Below, piece after piece: positions 25,127 through 35,248 of a DNA stretch of 64,000 nucleotides. A program made the position numbers and the translations under genes. Source of the DNA: an uncultured Lachnospiraceae bacterium (GTDB lineage: Bacteria; Bacillota; Clostridia; Lachnospirales; Lachnospiraceae); NCBI GenBank assembly GCA_944383545.1, contig CALWPY010000001.1, positions 229,980 through 293,979 on the forward strand, in the 5' to 3' direction. Below the pieces are notes generated by a model. The model was not told the origin of the DNA and did not search any database. It worked only from the letters and a program-made list of their open reading frames with translations. Each line of letters begins with the position of its first letter. Within the stretch, counting starts at the first letter, position 1.

Positions 25127-25585
25127 ATGTTAATGCCTAAGAGAGTTAAACGTCGTAAGCAGTTCAGAGGCTCAATGGCCGGCAAGGCGTTAAGAGGAAA
25201 TAGAATTACAAATGGTGAATACGGAATCGTTGCAACGGAGCCTGCTTGGATTAAGTCCAACCAGATAGAGGCAGCCCGTATCGCTATGACACGTTACGTA
25301 AAGCGTACAGGTAAAGTCTGGATTAAGATTTTCCCTGATAAGCCTGTAACAGCAAAGCCTGCTGAAACTCGTATGGGTTCCGGTAAAGGTGCTTTGGAAT
25401 ATTGGGTAGCAGTAGTTAAGCCTGGCAGAGTATTATTTGAGATTGCAGGAGTACCTGAAGATGTTGCTAAGGAAGCTCTTCGTCTTGCAGTTCACAAGCT
25501 GCCTTTAAAGTGTAAGATTGTGTCAAAGGCTGACCTGGATGCTCAGGTTGACGCAAAGTTAGGAGGTAACGGCAGTGAAGACTAA
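25127..25585 (+). CDS. rplP: Ribosomal protein L16
   Basis: 152 residues with [21 protein letters not shown] at the start and [34 protein letters not shown] in the centre. L16 positions A-site tRNA. It carries a C-terminal tail about 8 residues longer than usual ([15 protein letters not shown]), which overlaps the start of rpmC by 11 bases. Confidence 0.97.
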   Translation: MLMPKRVKRRKQFRGSMAGKALRGNRITNGEYGIVATEPAWIKSNQIEAARIAMTRYVKRTGKVWIKIFPDKPVTAKPAETRMGSGKGALEYWVAVVKPGRVLFEIAGVPEDVAKEALRLAVHKLPLKCKIVSKADLDAQVDAKLGGNGSED

Positions 25586-25778
25586 AGAATATTTAGATGA
25601 ATTAAAGACCAAATCTGTTGAAGAATTAAATAGCGATTTAGTTGCTGCTAAGAAGGAATTATTTAACTTAAGATTCCAGAATGCCACTAATCAGCTTGAG
25701 AACACAGGCAGAATTAAGGTTGTAAGAAAGAATATAGCTAGAATCCAGACAATCCTGGCTGAGAAGGCAAATGCCTAA
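25575..25778 (+). CDS. rpmC: Ribosomal protein L29
   Basis: 67 residues, two-helix protein: [59 protein letters not shown] start inside the end of rplP, with AGGAGG 8 bases before it, so translation is coupled. Confidence 0.96.
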   Translation: MKTKEYLDELKTKSVEELNSDLVAAKKELFNLRFQNATNQLENTGRIKVVRKNIARIQTILAEKANA

Positions 25779-25801
25779 TTATCGTAAAGGAGGAATAGAC
25801 A

Positions 25802-26056
25802 GTGGAAAGAAATCTTAGAAAGACACGTGTAGGTATCGTTACAAGTGACAAGATGGATAAGACGATTGTTGTTTCTATCATTGATAACGTTAAGCATCCT
25901 CTTTACGGCAAGATTGTCAAGAGAACATATAAGCTTAAGGCACATGATGAGAACAATGAATGTAAAATTGGTGATAGAGTAAAAGTTATGGAGACAAGAC
26001 CTCTCTCAAAGGATAAGAGATGGAGACTTGTTGAAATAATTGAGAAAGCTAAGTAA
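25802..26056 (+). CDS. rpsQ: Ribosomal protein S17
   Basis: 84 residues, OB fold: [70 protein letters not shown] start with AAAGGAGG upstream. Confidence 0.97.
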   Translation: MERNLRKTRVGIVTSDKMDKTIVVSIIDNVKHPLYGKIVKRTYKLKAHDENNECKIGDRVKVMETRPLSKDKRWRLVEIIEKAK

Positions 26057-26071
26057 GGGAGGCTTAAAGCA

Positions 26072-26440
26072 ATGGTACAGCAGGAAACAAGACTTAGAGT
26101 TGCCGATAATACAGGCGCAAAAGAAATTCTTTGCATCAGAGTTTTAGGCGGCTCTACAAGAAGATATGCTAATATTGGTGACGTAATAGTTGCTTCTGTT
26201 AAAGACGCAACACCAGGCGGTGTTGTAAAAAAAGGTGATGTTGTTAAGGCTGTAGTAGTTCGTACAAAGAAGGGCGCTCGTCGTAAGGACGGCTCATATA
26301 TTAAGTTTGATGAGAATGCAGCAGTAATAATAAGAGATGACGGAAACCCAAGAGGAACTCGTATTTTCGGACCTGTAGCAAGGGAATTAAGAGATAAGAA
26401 GTTCATGAAGATTGTTTCGTTGGCACCGGAAGTATTATAG
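26072..26440 (+). CDS. rplN: Ribosomal protein L14
   Basis: 122 residues: [28 protein letters not shown] at the start and [17 protein letters not shown] near the end. It forms part of the intersubunit bridge. GGGAGG precedes the start. Confidence 0.98.
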   Translation: MVQQETRLRVADNTGAKEILCIRVLGGSTRRYANIGDVIVASVKDATPGGVVKKGDVVKAVVVRTKKGARRKDGSYIKFDENAAVIIRDDGNPRGTRIFGPVARELRDKKFMKIVSLAPEVL

Positions 26441-26452
26441 GAGGTGGACACT

Positions 26453-26770
26453 GTGGCAACAACTAAGATTAAAGAGGGCGATTTAGTTAAGGTTATCGCC
26501 GGAAAAGAAAAAGGCAAAGAAGGAAAAGTGTTATCAGTGGATGCTAAAAATAATAAGGTTTTAGTTGAAGGTGTTAACAAGGTATATAAGCACAGCAAGC
26601 CGAGCGTAGCTAACCAGGCAGGCGGAATCATCGAAAAGGAAGCTCCTATCGATATTTCAAATGTTATGTATCTTTACAAGGGTAAGCCTGTAAGAATAGG
26701 TTTCCAGGGTGAGAAGAAGGATAAAGTCAGAGTAGCTAAGGTTGACGGTAAACTTGAGGTTATTGATTAA
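26453..26770 (+). CDS. rplX: Ribosomal protein L24
   Basis: 105 residues with the KOW motif KIKEGDLVKVIAGKEKGKEGKVL and GGIIEKEAPIDISNVM. I chose GTG 26453 because AGGAGG ends 8 bases before it; the earlier GTG at 26444 lies inside that site. Confidence 0.96.
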   Translation: MATTKIKEGDLVKVIAGKEKGKEGKVLSVDAKNNKVLVEGVNKVYKHSKPSVANQAGGIIEKEAPIDISNVMYLYKGKPVRIGFQGEKKDKVRVAKVDGKLEVID

Positions 26771-26794
26771 TCTAAGGAAGGAGGCTTAAGAAAC

Positions 26795-27334
26795 TTGAGC
26801 AGATTAAAGGATTTATATAGCAACGAAATTAAGGATGCTATGGTAAAGAAGTTCGGATATAAAAATGTTATGGAAATTCCAAAGCTTGAGAAAATAGTTA
26901 TAAATATGGGCGTTGGAGAAGCCAGAGACAATGCAAAGGTATTAGATGCAGCGGTTAAGGACCTTGAGACTATTGCAGGACAGAAGGCTGTTGTTACACG
27001 TGCTAAGAAGTCTGTCGCAAACTTCAAGCTGAGAGAGGGAATGCCTATCGGATGTAAGGTAACTCTTCGTGGCGACAAGATGTATGAGTTCACAGACAGA
27101 CTTGTAAATCTTGCCCTTCCTCGTGTACGTGACTTCAGAGGTGTTAATCCAAATGCATTTGACGGCAGAGGAAATTATGCACTTGGTATTAAAGAGCAGA
27201 TTATTTTCCCTGAAATCGAGTACGATAAGGTCGATAAGGTAAGAGGTATGGATGTTATATTTGTAACAACTGCCAAGACAGATGAAGAAGCTCGTGAATT
27301 ATTGACACTGTTTGGTATGCCGTTTAAGAAATAA
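26795..27334 (+). CDS. rplE: Ribosomal protein L5
   Basis: 179 residues: [42 protein letters not shown] and the 5S rRNA-binding [14 protein letters not shown] loop. TTG start with GGAGG upstream; the protein begins as expected for L5 there. Confidence 0.97.
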   Translation: MSRLKDLYSNEIKDAMVKKFGYKNVMEIPKLEKIVINMGVGEARDNAKVLDAAVKDLETIAGQKAVVTRAKKSVANFKLREGMPIGCKVTLRGDKMYEFTDRLVNLALPRVRDFRGVNPNAFDGRGNYALGIKEQIIFPEIEYDKVDKVRGMDVIFVTTAKTDEEARELLTLFGMPFKK

Positions 27335-27346
27335 GGAGGAATTAAC

Positions 27347-27532
27347 ATGGCTAAAAAGTCTATGATAGCTAAGCAGCAGCGTAAGCAGAAGTTTTCAACA
27401 AGAGAATACACTCGCTGTAAGATATGCGGCAGACCGCATGCATATTTAAGAAAATACGGAATTTGCAGAATCTGCTTCCGTGAGTTAGCATATAAGGGAC
27501 AGATACCGGGCGTGAAGAAATCAAGCTGGTAA
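27347..27532 (+). CDS. rpsN: Ribosomal protein S14, zinc-binding type
   Basis: 61 residues. The CKICGRPH...CRICFREL pattern gives the four zinc-binding cysteines of the short C+ form of S14 used by Firmicutes. It ends GVKKSSW as expected. GGAGG start site, 12 bases after rplE. Confidence 0.98.
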   Translation: MAKKSMIAKQQRKQKFSTREYTRCKICGRPHAYLRKYGICRICFRELAYKGQIPGVKKSSW

Positions 27533-27555
27533 GATTAATTTAAGGAGGCAAAATT

Positions 27556-27957
27556 ATGTCAATGAGCGATCCAATTGCAGATATGCTTACAAGAATCCGT
27601 AATGCAAATACTGCAAAACATGATACAGTAGATATACCGGCTTCTAAAATGAAGCTGGCGATTGCAGATATTCTTCTTAAAGAAGGATATGTTAAGTCAG
27701 TTGACGTTATTTCTGAAGGAACATTCAAGACAATAAGAATCACACTTAAGTACGGCAAGGATAAGAATGAGAAGGTTCTTACAAACTTAAAGAGAATCTC
27801 AAAGCCGGGACTTCGTGTATATGCAGACGTGGAAAATCTTCCAAAGGTACTTGGAGGACTTGGTACTGCAATCATTTCAACAAACAAAGGTGTGCTTACA
27901 GATAAGGAAGCAAGAAAAGAGAACGTAGGCGGAGAAGTTCTTGCATTCGTATGGTAA
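27556..27957 (+). CDS. rpsH: Ribosomal protein S8
   Basis: 133 residues: [15 protein letters not shown] at the N-terminus and the C-terminal [27 protein letters not shown]8 is the regulator of the spc operon in E. coli. AAGGAGG start site. Confidence 0.98.
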   Translation: MSMSDPIADMLTRIRNANTAKHDTVDIPASKMKLAIADILLKEGYVKSVDVISEGTFKTIRITLKYGKDKNEKVLTNLKRISKPGLRVYADVENLPKVLGGLGTAIISTNKGVLTDKEARKENVGGEVLAFVW

Positions 27958-27987
27958 ATCCGCAGGAATTATAAGGAGGTAAAGGCA

Positions 27988-28527
27988 ATGTCACGTATCG
28001 GAAGAATGCCTATCGCTGTACCGGCAGGCGTAACTGTTGATATAGCAGAAAATAACAAGGTGACGGTAAAGGGACCTAAGGGAACGCTTGAAAGAGTTCT
28101 CCCTGCTGAGATGGAAATCACTCAGGAAGGTTCAGAAATTTTGGTAAAAAGACCTAATGACTTAAAGAAAATGAAGTCATTACACGGTTTGACAAGAACG
28201 CTTATTAACAACATGGTAATCGGTGTTACCGAGGGTTACACAAAGACTCTTGAGGTAAACGGTGTAGGTTACAGAGCTCAGAAGCAGGGCAAGAAGCTTG
28301 TTTTATCACTTGGATATTCACATCCTGTTGAGATTGAAGACCCTGAAGGACTTTCATCAGCAGTTGACGGAAACAAGATTATAATAAGCGGTATCGATAA
28401 AGAAAAAGTTGGACAGTATGCAGCCGAAATAAGAGAAAAGAGAGCTCCGGAGCCATATAAGGGCAAGGGTATCAAGTACGATTATGAGGTTATCAGACGT
28501 AAAGTCGGTAAGACTGGTAAGAAATAA
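27988..28527 (+). CDS. rplF: Ribosomal protein L6
   Basis: 179 residues, two related domains: [18 protein letters not shown] and the C-terminal [26 protein letters not shown]. It lies near the sarcin-ricin loop. AAGGAGG site. Confidence 0.98.
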   Translation: MSRIGRMPIAVPAGVTVDIAENNKVTVKGPKGTLERVLPAEMEITQEGSEILVKRPNDLKKMKSLHGLTRTLINNMVIGVTEGYTKTLEVNGVGYRAQKQGKKLVLSLGYSHPVEIEDPEGLSSAVDGNKIIISGIDKEKVGQYAAEIREKRAPEPYKGKGIKYDYEVIRRKVGKTGKK

Positions 28528-28544
28528 TTAAAGGAGTGAAAGAG

Positions 28545-28913
28545 ATGATTAACAAGGAATCAAGAAGCGCAGTTCGTGTAAAAAAACATTTAAAGATACG
28601 TAACCGTTTCAGTGGCACTGCCGAAAGACCTAGACTTGCTGTTTTCAGAAGTAATAATCATATGTACGCTCAGATTATTGATGATACAGTTGGTAAGACT
28701 TTAGTGTCAGCTTCAACAGTTCAGAAGGAAGTAAAGGCTGAATTAGAGAAGACAAACGACGTTGCAGCAGCAGCTTATCTCGGAAAGGTTATCGGAGAGA
28801 AGGCAGTAAACGCAGGAATTACAAAGGTTGTCTTTGACAGAGGCGGTTTTATATATCATGGAAAGATTCAGGCTTTGGCAGATGCAGCAAGAGAAGCCGG
28901 TCTTGAATTCTAG
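28545..28913 (+). CDS. rplR: Ribosomal protein L18
   Basis: 122 residues: [37 protein letters not shown] and the [26 protein letters not shown] end. It binds 5S rRNA. The start is ATG 28545; GTG 28536 overlaps the AAGGAG site. Confidence 0.97.
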   Translation: MINKESRSAVRVKKHLKIRNRFSGTAERPRLAVFRSNNHMYAQIIDDTVGKTLVSASTVQKEVKAELEKTNDVAAAAYLGKVIGEKAVNAGITKVVFDRGGFIYHGKIQALADAAREAGLEF

Positions 28914-28931
28914 TAAGGAGGAAAACGACAC

Positions 28932-29441
28932 ATGAAGCATACAATAATCGATGCGAGTAAATTAGAATTAGAAGAAAATGTAGTATCAATCAAGCGTGTT
29001 ACTAAGGTTGTTAAAGGTGGTCGTAACTTCAGATTTGCTGCACTCGTAGTTGTCGGAGACAGAAACGGTCATATCGGAGCCGGTGTTGGAAAGGCTACAG
29101 AAATTCCTGAAGCTATCCGCAAGGGTAAGGAAGATGCAATCAAACATCTGGTAGAGGTTTCAATCAATGAGAGCGGAAGTATCACTTATGACTGGACAGG
29201 TGAGTTTGGAAGTGCTAAAGTACTTCTTAAGACAGCTCCTGAGGGTACAGGTATCATCGCAGGCGGTCCTGCGCGTTCCGTGCTTGATTTAGCAGGCTAC
29301 AAAAATATCCGTACAAAGTCACTTGGTTCAAACAACAAGCAGAACGTTGTACTTGCAACCATAAAGGGACTTTCACAGATTAAGTCCCCTGAAGAAATAT
29401 CCAGACTCCGCGGTAAATCTTTAGACGAGATTCTTAACTAG
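28932..29441 (+). CDS. rpsE: Ribosomal protein S5
   Basis: 169 residues with the double-stranded RNA-binding-like fold: [39 protein letters not shown] and [14 protein letters not shown]. Decoding-fidelity protein. AAGGAGG site. Confidence 0.98.
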   Translation: MKHTIIDASKLELEENVVSIKRVTKVVKGGRNFRFAALVVVGDRNGHIGAGVGKATEIPEAIRKGKEDAIKHLVEVSINESGSITYDWTGEFGSAKVLLKTAPEGTGIIAGGPARSVLDLAGYKNIRTKSLGSNNKQNVVLATIKGLSQIKSPEEISRLRGKSLDEILN

Positions 29442-29454
29442 GAGGGAATAAAAA

Positions 29455-29637
29455 ATGGCAGATAAATTAAGAGTTACATTAGTAAAGTCACCTATCGGTG
29501 CCGTTCCTAAGCACAGAAAGACAGTAGAAGCACTCGGACTTAAAAAGATGCACAAGACTGTTGAACTTCCTAACAACGCAGCCGTGCAGGGAATGGTAAA
29601 GCAGGTTAGTTACTTAGTTAAAGTAGAAGAGGTTTAA
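29455..29637 (+). CDS. rpmD: Ribosomal protein L30
   Basis: 60 residues: LRVTLVKSPIGAVPKHRKTVEALGLKKMHKTVEL, a normal bacterial short L30. AGGAGGG site, 13 bases after rpsE. Confidence 0.97.
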   Translation: MADKLRVTLVKSPIGAVPKHRKTVEALGLKKMHKTVELPNNAAVQGMVKQVSYLVKVEEV

Positions 29638-29659
29638 AGAATAGAAGGAGGTACAGGTC

Positions 29660-30100
29660 ATGGATTTATCAAGCTTAAAGCCGGCTGAAGGCTCTAAAAC
29701 AAGAGATGACTTCAGAAGAGGCCGTGGACATGGCTCAGGAAACGGAAAGACCGCAGGTAAGGGTCACAAGGGTCAGAAGGCACGTTCAGGCGCACCAAGA
29801 CCGGGCTTTGAAGGTGGTCAGATGCCACTTTACAGACGTATTCCTAAGAGAGGTTTCACATGCAGAAATCATAAGAATATCGTAGCTGTAAATGTATCAG
29901 TTCTTGAAAGATTTGATAATGACACCGAGGTTACCGTAGCTTCACTTATCGAAGCAGGTATTATAAAGAATCCAAGAGATGGTGTTAAGATTTTAGGAAA
30001 TGGAGAGCTTACAAAGAAGCTTACTGTCAAAGTAGATGCCGTAAGTAAGAAAGCGGCTGAGAAGATAGAGGCGCTTGGCGGAAAAGTTGAGGTGATGTAA
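29660..30100 (+). CDS. rplO: Ribosomal protein L15
   Basis: 146 residues. The glycine-rich [25 protein letters not shown] tail threads into the 50S core, followed by [18 protein letters not shown]. The stop lies one base before the secY ATG, so secY translation is coupled. Confidence 0.98.
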   Translation: MDLSSLKPAEGSKTRDDFRRGRGHGSGNGKTAGKGHKGQKARSGAPRPGFEGGQMPLYRRIPKRGFTCRNHKNIVAVNVSVLERFDNDTEVTVASLIEAGIIKNPRDGVKILGNGELTKKLTVKVDAVSKKAAEKIEALGGKVEVM

Positions 30101-30101
30101 T

Positions 30102-31415
30102 ATGTTCAAAACCTTAAGAGATGCACTTAAAATAAAGGATATAAGGAATGGACTTCTCTTTACATTCTTTGTTTTAATTGTCGTTCGTCTTGGTTCATGG
30201 ATTCCTGCACCGGGAGTAAATACCGAAGCATTGGCCTTATATTTTGAGTCATTTGGTGATTCACTTGGCTTTTTGGATTCCTTTACCGGGGGCTCGCTTT
30301 CACAGATGTCAATTTTTGCTCTCAGTGTAACACCATATATTACGTCATCAATTATAATACAGCTCCTTACCATTGCCATTCCTGCACTTGAGGAAATGCA
30401 CAGAGACGGTGAGGAGGGAAGAAAGAAAATAACTGCTATAACAAGATATCTTTCAATTGCTCTGGCAATTATTGAAAGTCTCGGACTGACTGTTACTTTC
30501 GGACGTATGGGATATCTTAACAGTTATGATTTTCAGACTGTTGCAATTATTATAATAACTCTTACAGCCGGCAGTACATTTATCATGTGGCTTGGTGAGA
30601 GAATTACAGAGCATGGAATAGGAAACGGAATTTCCATAATCCTTATGATAAATATTGTTTCAAGAATGCCTAACGATTTTATGAATCTTTATACCATGTT
30701 TGTAAAGGGTAAAGATGCGGTTGATATGGCAGTTGCAATTATTATCATCCTTGCAGTAATTTTAATTACAACAGTGCTTGTAGTACTGCTCCAGAATGCA
30801 GTAAGAAAGATTCCTGTACAGTATGCACAGAAGGTACAGGGAAGAAGAATGGTGGGCGGAAGAAGTTCACACATTCCTCTTAAGGTAAATACCGCAGGAG
30901 TTATTCCGGTAATCTTTGCATCAACGCTTATGTCCGTTCCGTCAATAATAATTAACCTTTTCGGAATCGAGGTAGGAAGCGGAGTTGGCTCAAAGATTTT
31001 AGAAGGTTTAAATCAGAATTACTGGTTTAATCCAGACTATCCTTGGGCAAGCATAGGTCTTATAATTTATATAATTCTCAATATATTATTTGCTTACTTC
31101 TATACATCAATTACATTTAATCCTATGGAGGTTGCAAATAATCTTAAGAAGGGCGGCGGATTTATTCCGGGAATAAGACCGGGTAAGCCAACCCAGGATT
31201 ATCTGAATAAGATTCTTAATTATGTTGTATTAATTGGTGTTGTAGGACTTATTATAGTAGTTATTATACCTATTTTCTTTAACGGTTGGTTTGGAGCAAA
31301 TGTTTCCTTCGGAGGAACATCACTTATAATTATTGTAGGTGTAATAATAGAAACTATTAAGCAGATTGAATCAAAGATGATTGTAAGAAATTATTCGGGA
31401 TTTTTAAATAACTAG
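30102..31415 (+). CDS. secY: Protein translocase subunit SecY
   Basis: A 437-residue integral membrane protein with ten helices forming the Sec channel. Signatures: FTGGSLSQMSIFALSVTPYITSSIIIQLL (plug and helix 2), GIGNGISIILM, and the cytoplasmic loop PVQYAQKV. The NPMEVANNLKKGGGFIPGIRPGKPTQDYL loop contacts SecA and the ribosome. Start one base after the rplO stop. Confidence 0.98.
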   Translation: MFKTLRDALKIKDIRNGLLFTFFVLIVVRLGSWIPAPGVNTEALALYFESFGDSLGFLDSFTGGSLSQMSIFALSVTPYITSSIIIQLLTIAIPALEEMHRDGEEGRKKITAITRYLSIALAIIESLGLTVTFGRMGYLNSYDFQTVAIIIITLTAGSTFIMWLGERITEHGIGNGISIILMINIVSRMPNDFMNLYTMFVKGKDAVDMAVAIIIILAVILITTVLVVLLQNAVRKIPVQYAQKVQGRRMVGGRSSHIPLKVNTAGVIPVIFASTLMSVPSIIINLFGIEVGSGVGSKILEGLNQNYWFNPDYPWASIGLIIYIILNILFAYFYTSITFNPMEVANNLKKGGGFIPGIRPGKPTQDYLNKILNYVVLIGVVGLIIVVIIPIFFNGWFGANVSFGGTSLIIIVGVIIETIKQIESKMIVRNYSGFLNN

Positions 31416-31419
31416 TAAA

Positions 31420-31459
31420 ACGAATGGGAGTGCAGCGTAAGCTTGCGTTCCCTATTCGT
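31420..31459. repeat. Imperfect palindrome between secY and adk
   Basis: ACGAATGGGA at the left pairs with TCCCTATTCGT at the right with one bulge, enclosing CGTAAGCTTGCG. No T-run follows, so it is not a normal terminator, and adk has its own GGGAGG site further on. It may be a processing or attenuation hairpin. Confidence 0.6.
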
Positions 31460-31511
31460 GGTTAATCAAGTTTGTAATATTGCGATTTAAACAGATGGGA
31501 GGTAAGTTACT

Positions 31512-32156
31512 ATGAAAATCATTATGTTAGGTGCACCGGGTGCAGGAAAAGGAACTCAGGCAAAAATGATTGCTGCAAAATATGATATTCCTCATATTTC
31601 TACGGGAGATATTTTTAGAGCCAACATAAAAAACGGAACTGAATTAGGAAAAAAGGCTAAAGAATATATGGACAAGGGACTTTTAGTACCTGATGAACTG
31701 GTAGTAGACCTTGTAATTGACAGATTTAAAGAAGATGATTGCAAAAACGGATATGTATTGGACGGATTTCCAAGAACTATACCACAGGCAGAGGCTCTTG
31801 ATGCGGCACTTTCAGCTATGGGAGATAAAATGGATTATGCAATAAATGTTGAAGTGCCTGATGAAAATATAATAAACAGAATGTCAGGAAGAAGAGCATG
31901 TGTAGGCTGTGGTGCAACATATCATATTAAATATAATGCTCCAAAGACTGAGGGCAAATGTGATACCTGCGGAGCAGACCTTATATTAAGAGATGATGAC
32001 AAACCTGAGACAGTTATAAACAGACTTAATGTATACCATGAACAGACACAGCCTCTTATAGATTACTATACAAATAAGGGAATAATTGCTGAGGTAGACG
32101 GTACTCAGGACATGAATGATGTATTCAATGCTATCGTTTCTATATTAGGAGAGTAA
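31512..32156 (+). CDS. adk: Adenylate kinase
   Basis: A 214-residue phosphotransferase, ATP + AMP to 2 ADP. P-loop [10 protein letters not shown] (residues 7-16), NMP-binding STGDIFR, GFPRT segment, and a LID domain with a zinc site (CVGCGATYH, then CDTCGADL), the Gram-positive form. It lies in its usual place between secY and map. Confidence 0.98.
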   Translation: MKIIMLGAPGAGKGTQAKMIAAKYDIPHISTGDIFRANIKNGTELGKKAKEYMDKGLLVPDELVVDLVIDRFKEDDCKNGYVLDGFPRTIPQAEALDAALSAMGDKMDYAINVEVPDENIINRMSGRRACVGCGATYHIKYNAPKTEGKCDTCGADLILRDDDKPETVINRLNVYHEQTQPLIDYYTNKGIIAEVDGTQDMNDVFNAIVSILGE

Positions 32157-32160
32157 TAAA

Positions 32161-32928
32161 ATGGCAGTAGAAATTAAATCTCAGATGGAAATAGAGCTCA
32201 TGAGAGAAGCAGGAAGAATACTTGCACTTACTCATGAGGAATTAAAGAAGGCAATCAGGCCTGGAATTTCCACCTATGAGATTGACCAAATTGGTGAAAA
32301 TTTTATAAGAAGTCAGGGATGCATCCCGTCCTTCCTTAATTATAACGGATATCCGGCTTCAATATGTGTTTCGGTAAATGATGAGGTAGTACACGGAATA
32401 CCATCTAAACACAGGATTCTTAAAGAGGGAGACATAGTGAGCCTGGATGCGGGAGTAATATATAAAGGTTACCATTCAGATTCCGCAAGGACATACGGAG
32501 TAGGAAAAATAAGTGAAGAAGCCCAAAAACTTATTGATGTAACAAAAGAGAGCTTCTTTGAAGGACTTAAGGCTGCAAGAGCAGGAAATCATATCTCAGA
32601 TATATCAAAGGCAGTTTATGATTACATCACTGAAAGAGGTTATACAGCGGTAAAGGACCTTGTAGGTCACGGAGTAGGAGCTCATCTTCACGAAGACCCG
32701 GAGGTACCGAACTTTCCGACCGGAAGAAGGGGAGCAAAGCTCAGACCGGGAATGACAATAGCAGTTGAGCCTATGATAAATATAGGTGGATATGAAGTAG
32801 AATGGCTTGATGATGACTGGACGGTTGTCACTAAGGACGGCTCACTTTCTGCACATTATGAGAATACAATACTTATTACAGAGGGTGACCCTGAGATACT
32901 GTCCAAAGCAGATGGTATAGAATTATAA
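32161..32928 (+). CDS. map: Methionine aminopeptidase, type I
   Basis: 255 residues. It removes the initiator methionine from nascent proteins. The five metal ligands are visible: Asp in SLDAGVIYKG and HSDSARTYGVG, His in GHGVGAHLHEDP, Glu in AVEPMINIGG and Glu in YENTILITEG. Start ATG four bases after the adk stop. Confidence 0.98.
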   Translation: MAVEIKSQMEIELMREAGRILALTHEELKKAIRPGISTYEIDQIGENFIRSQGCIPSFLNYNGYPASICVSVNDEVVHGIPSKHRILKEGDIVSLDAGVIYKGYHSDSARTYGVGKISEEAQKLIDVTKESFFEGLKAARAGNHISDISKAVYDYITERGYTAVKDLVGHGVGAHLHEDPEVPNFPTGRRGAKLRPGMTIAVEPMINIGGYEVEWLDDDWTVVTKDGSLSAHYENTILITEGDPEILSKADGIEL

Positions 32929-32955
32929 GTCGGTGGCAAAATAGGAGGTATATGC

Positions 32956-33174
32956 ATGTCAAAAGCTGATGAAATCGAATGCGAAGGAGTAGTAATCGAA
33001 AAGCTTCCAAATGCAATGTTTCAGGTGGAACTTGAAAACGGACACCAGATACTTGCACATATAAGCGGAAAACTCAGAATGAATTATATAAAGATTCTTC
33101 CGGGAGATAAGGTGACAGTTGTGCTCTCGCCTTATGACCTTACAAAGGGAAGAATTACTTGGAGAGCAAAGTAA
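32956..33174 (+). CDS. infA: Translation initiation factor IF-1
   Basis: 72 residues, single OB fold: [69 protein letters not shown] site. The KOW-domain gene often found between map and infA in related Clostridia is absent; only 27 bases separate them. Confidence 0.98.
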   Translation: MSKADEIECEGVVIEKLPNAMFQVELENGHQILAHISGKLRMNYIKILPGDKVTVVLSPYDLTKGRITWRAK

Positions 33175-33189
33175 ATTGTAAAATTTTGC

Positions 33190-33218
33190 TTGCATTTTAA
33201 TTTATATAATGTTACAAT
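33190..33218 (+). promoter_or_regulatory. Internal promoter before rpmJ
   Basis: TTGCAT at 33190-33195, a 17-base spacer and TACAAT at 33213-33218. It would give the alpha-operon genes their own supply of transcripts. Confidence 0.5.
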
Positions 33219-33258
33219 GTTTTTCTGTAGCGAACTTTTGCGAAAGGAGAGTATTTTA

Positions 33259-33372
33259 ATGAAGGTTAGAGCATCAGTAAAACCGATTTGCGATAAGTGC
33301 AAAGTCATTAAAAGAAAAGGCAGTATAAGAATTATCTGCGAAAATCCAAAGCACAAACAGCGTCAGGGTTAA
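33259..33372 (+). CDS. rpmJ: Ribosomal protein L36
   Basis: 37 residues, [21 protein letters not shown] then [13 protein letters not shown], with the three cysteines and one histidine of the zinc-binding form. AAAGGAG site. A 350-base untranslated stretch follows before rpsM. Confidence 0.97.
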   Translation: MKVRASVKPICDKCKVIKRKGSIRIICENPKHKQRQG

Positions 33373-33722
33373 TTCGTGAGAAAATCTCATGGAGTATGGC
33401 AAAGGTTAGGACAAGGTATGTAGGATGATAGCCCATCTATAACTATGCCTTGTTATTTGTGCGTCTGATACTTTATTCCAAGTATCATATCTAACGAAAA
33501 AGCGGCTGCAGCATACGAGGTATGCTGGTTTATAATAAAAGAAAACAGAAAGCGGCGCTTAAAAACGCTGCAATTAGTTGTTGGCACTTGGTTAGTGCAA
33601 TCGTAATGCGTTTAAGTAAGGTATGCATTTCACCTTCTGAATCTAACCAATCAGAAGATACCCCAGGGAGCGTGTTAAAAATTGATGTTAAGAGATGATT
33701 TTACGGAGGTGCAATTAGAAAT
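33373..33722 (+). promoter_or_regulatory. Structured leader before rpsM with a predicted pseudoknot
   Basis: No plausible gene is present in this 350-base gap. Several hairpins appear: ACAAGGTAT/ATGCCTTGT (about 33409-33457), GATACTT/AAGTATC (about 33468-33488), GCATACGAGGTATGC (about 33512). Near rpsM, CTTCTGA (33634-33640) pairs with TCAGAAG (33651-33657), and its loop base run CTAACCAA (33643-33650) is fully complementary to TTGGTTAG at 33588-33595. That makes an 8-bp pseudoknot 66 bases before the start. Alpha-operon leaders in other bacteria are pseudoknots bound by S4. Confidence 0.65.
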
Positions 33723-34091
33723 ATGGCTCGTATTTCAGGTGTAGATTTACCAAGAGAGAAGCGTGTTGAAATCGGACTTACCTATATTTATGGAATAGGT
33801 TTAAAGACTTCACAGAAGGTTCTCAAAGCAGCAAATGTTAATCCTGACACAAGAGTACGTGATTTAACTGATGATGAGGTAAGAAGAATCAGTGATGTAA
33901 TCAACGAGACTGTAGTTGTTGAGGGTGATTTACGTAGAGAAATAGCGCTTAATATCAAGCGTTTACAGGAAATAGGATGCTATCGTGGTATCCGTCACAG
34001 AAAGGGCTTACCTGTTCGTGGACAGAAAACTAAGACAAATGCAAGAACTCGTAAGGGACCTAAGAAGACAGTAGCAAACAAGAAGAAGTAG
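33723..34091 (+). CDS. rpsM: Ribosomal protein S13
   Basis: 122 residues: [33 protein letters not shown] and the basic tail [23 protein letters not shown] that contacts tRNA. GGAGG site 10 bases before. It is the first gene of the alpha-operon group, behind the pseudoknot leader. Confidence 0.98.
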   Translation: MARISGVDLPREKRVEIGLTYIYGIGLKTSQKVLKAANVNPDTRVRDLTDDEVRRISDVINETVVVEGDLRREIALNIKRLQEIGCYRGIRHRKGLPVRGQKTKTNARTRKGPKKTVANKKK

Positions 34092-34115
34092 TAGTAAACT
34101 AGGAGGTTTAGGTTA

Positions 34116-34511
34116 ATGGCTAAGAAAGTTACTAAAAAAGTGACAAAAAAGCGTATCAGGAAGAATGTAGAGCGTGGTCAGGCTCATATTCAGTCTTCTT
34201 TTAATAATACAATTGTTACATTAACAGATGCCGAAGGTAATGCTTTATCATGGGCAAGCGCAGGCGGACTTGGCTTCAGAGGATCAAGAAAGTCAACTCC
34301 TTATGCTGCACAGATGGCTGCTGAAACAGCAGCAAAGGCTGCAATTCCTTACGGTTTAAAGACTGTTGACGTTATGGTTAAGGGACCTGGCTCAGGAAGG
34401 GAAGCTGCAATTCGTGCACTTTCAGCCTGTGGTCTTGAAGTTGTAAGCATCAAGGACGTTACTCCTGTTCCTCACAACGGATGTCGTCCACCAAAGAGAA
34501 GAAGAGTCTGA
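34116..34511 (+). CDS. rpsK: Ribosomal protein S11
   Basis: 131 residues: [48 protein letters not shown] and the [18 protein letters not shown] end. It forms the mRNA exit cleft with S7. AGGAGG site. Confidence 0.98.
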   Translation: MAKKVTKKVTKKRIRKNVERGQAHIQSSFNNTIVTLTDAEGNALSWASAGGLGFRGSRKSTPYAAQMAAETAAKAAIPYGLKTVDVMVKGPGSGREAAIRALSACGLEVVSIKDVTPVPHNGCRPPKRRRV

Positions 34512-34529
34512 TTAGGAGGTACATTTAAA

Positions 34530-35123
34530 ATGGCAGTAGATAGAACACCGGTCCTCAAGAGATGCAGGTCTTTAGGTATGGAGCCAATGTATCTCGGAGT
34601 GAACAAGAAATCAAAGAGAAAGTTAAACAGAGCAAACAGAAAAGTAAGTGAGTACGGACTTCAGCTTCGTGAGAAGCAGAAGGCTAAGTTTATATACGGT
34701 ATGCAGGAGAAGCCTTTCCGTAACTTATATGAAAAGGCAAAGAAGATGCCGGGTCTTGCAGGTCCTAACCTTATGATTTTACTTGAGTTAAGACTTGATA
34801 ATATTATCTTCCGTATGGGCTTTGCAAGAACAAGAAGAGAAGCAAGACAGATAGTTGACCACAAGCATGTTTTAGTAAACGGCAAGTGCATCAACATTCC
34901 ATCATACAGGGTAGAAGCTGGAGATAAGATTGAAATCAAAGAGAAGAGCAAGTCTCTTCAGAGATTCAAGGATATCGTAGAAGCTAACGGAAACGTAGCA
35001 GTACCAGCTTGGCTTGAGGCTGATTCAGAGACTTTAAGCGGTACAGTACTTGAAAAACCACTTAGAGAGCAGATTGACGTACCTGTTAATGAGACCCTTA
35101 TAGTCGAGTTGTATTCTAAGTAA
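34530..35123 (+). CDS. rpsD: Ribosomal protein S4
   Basis: 197 residues: [17 protein letters not shown], then the S4 RNA-binding domain with [31 protein letters not shown]. The N-terminal zinc cysteines of some S4 proteins are absent (C- type). S4 is the usual autoregulator of alpha-operon or rpsD messages, so it is the first candidate ligand for the leader before rpsM. Confidence 0.98.
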   Translation: MAVDRTPVLKRCRSLGMEPMYLGVNKKSKRKLNRANRKVSEYGLQLREKQKAKFIYGMQEKPFRNLYEKAKKMPGLAGPNLMILLELRLDNIIFRMGFARTRREARQIVDHKHVLVNGKCINIPSYRVEAGDKIEIKEKSKSLQRFKDIVEANGNVAVPAWLEADSETLSGTVLEKPLREQIDVPVNETLIVELYSK

Positions 35124-35164
35124 TAAATAGAATTAATATACACAGTAATCCAAAATGGCGTAGA

Positions 35165-35188
35165 GCAAGGGGACTGAAAGTCCCTTGC
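35165..35188 (+). repeat. Hairpin between rpsD and rpoA
   Basis: GCAAGGGGACT pairs with AGTCCCTTGC (one bulged G) around a GAA loop. There is no T-run. It sits 61 bases before the rpoA start in an otherwise continuous operon and could tune rpoA relative to rpsD or mark an RNA cleavage point. Confidence 0.6.
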
Positions 35189-35248
35189 ATGCGCTTGGCA
35201 TATATCATAAATCAGGTGGTTTTATGATAAGAAAGGAGGGGTCGTACA

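Noticed and set aside
25903..26631. Minus-strand open frame of 242 codons
   Set aside because: It lies antisense to rpsQ-rplN-rplX, has low-complexity Ser/Thr/Leu composition and no ribosome binding site; it is a shadow of those genes.
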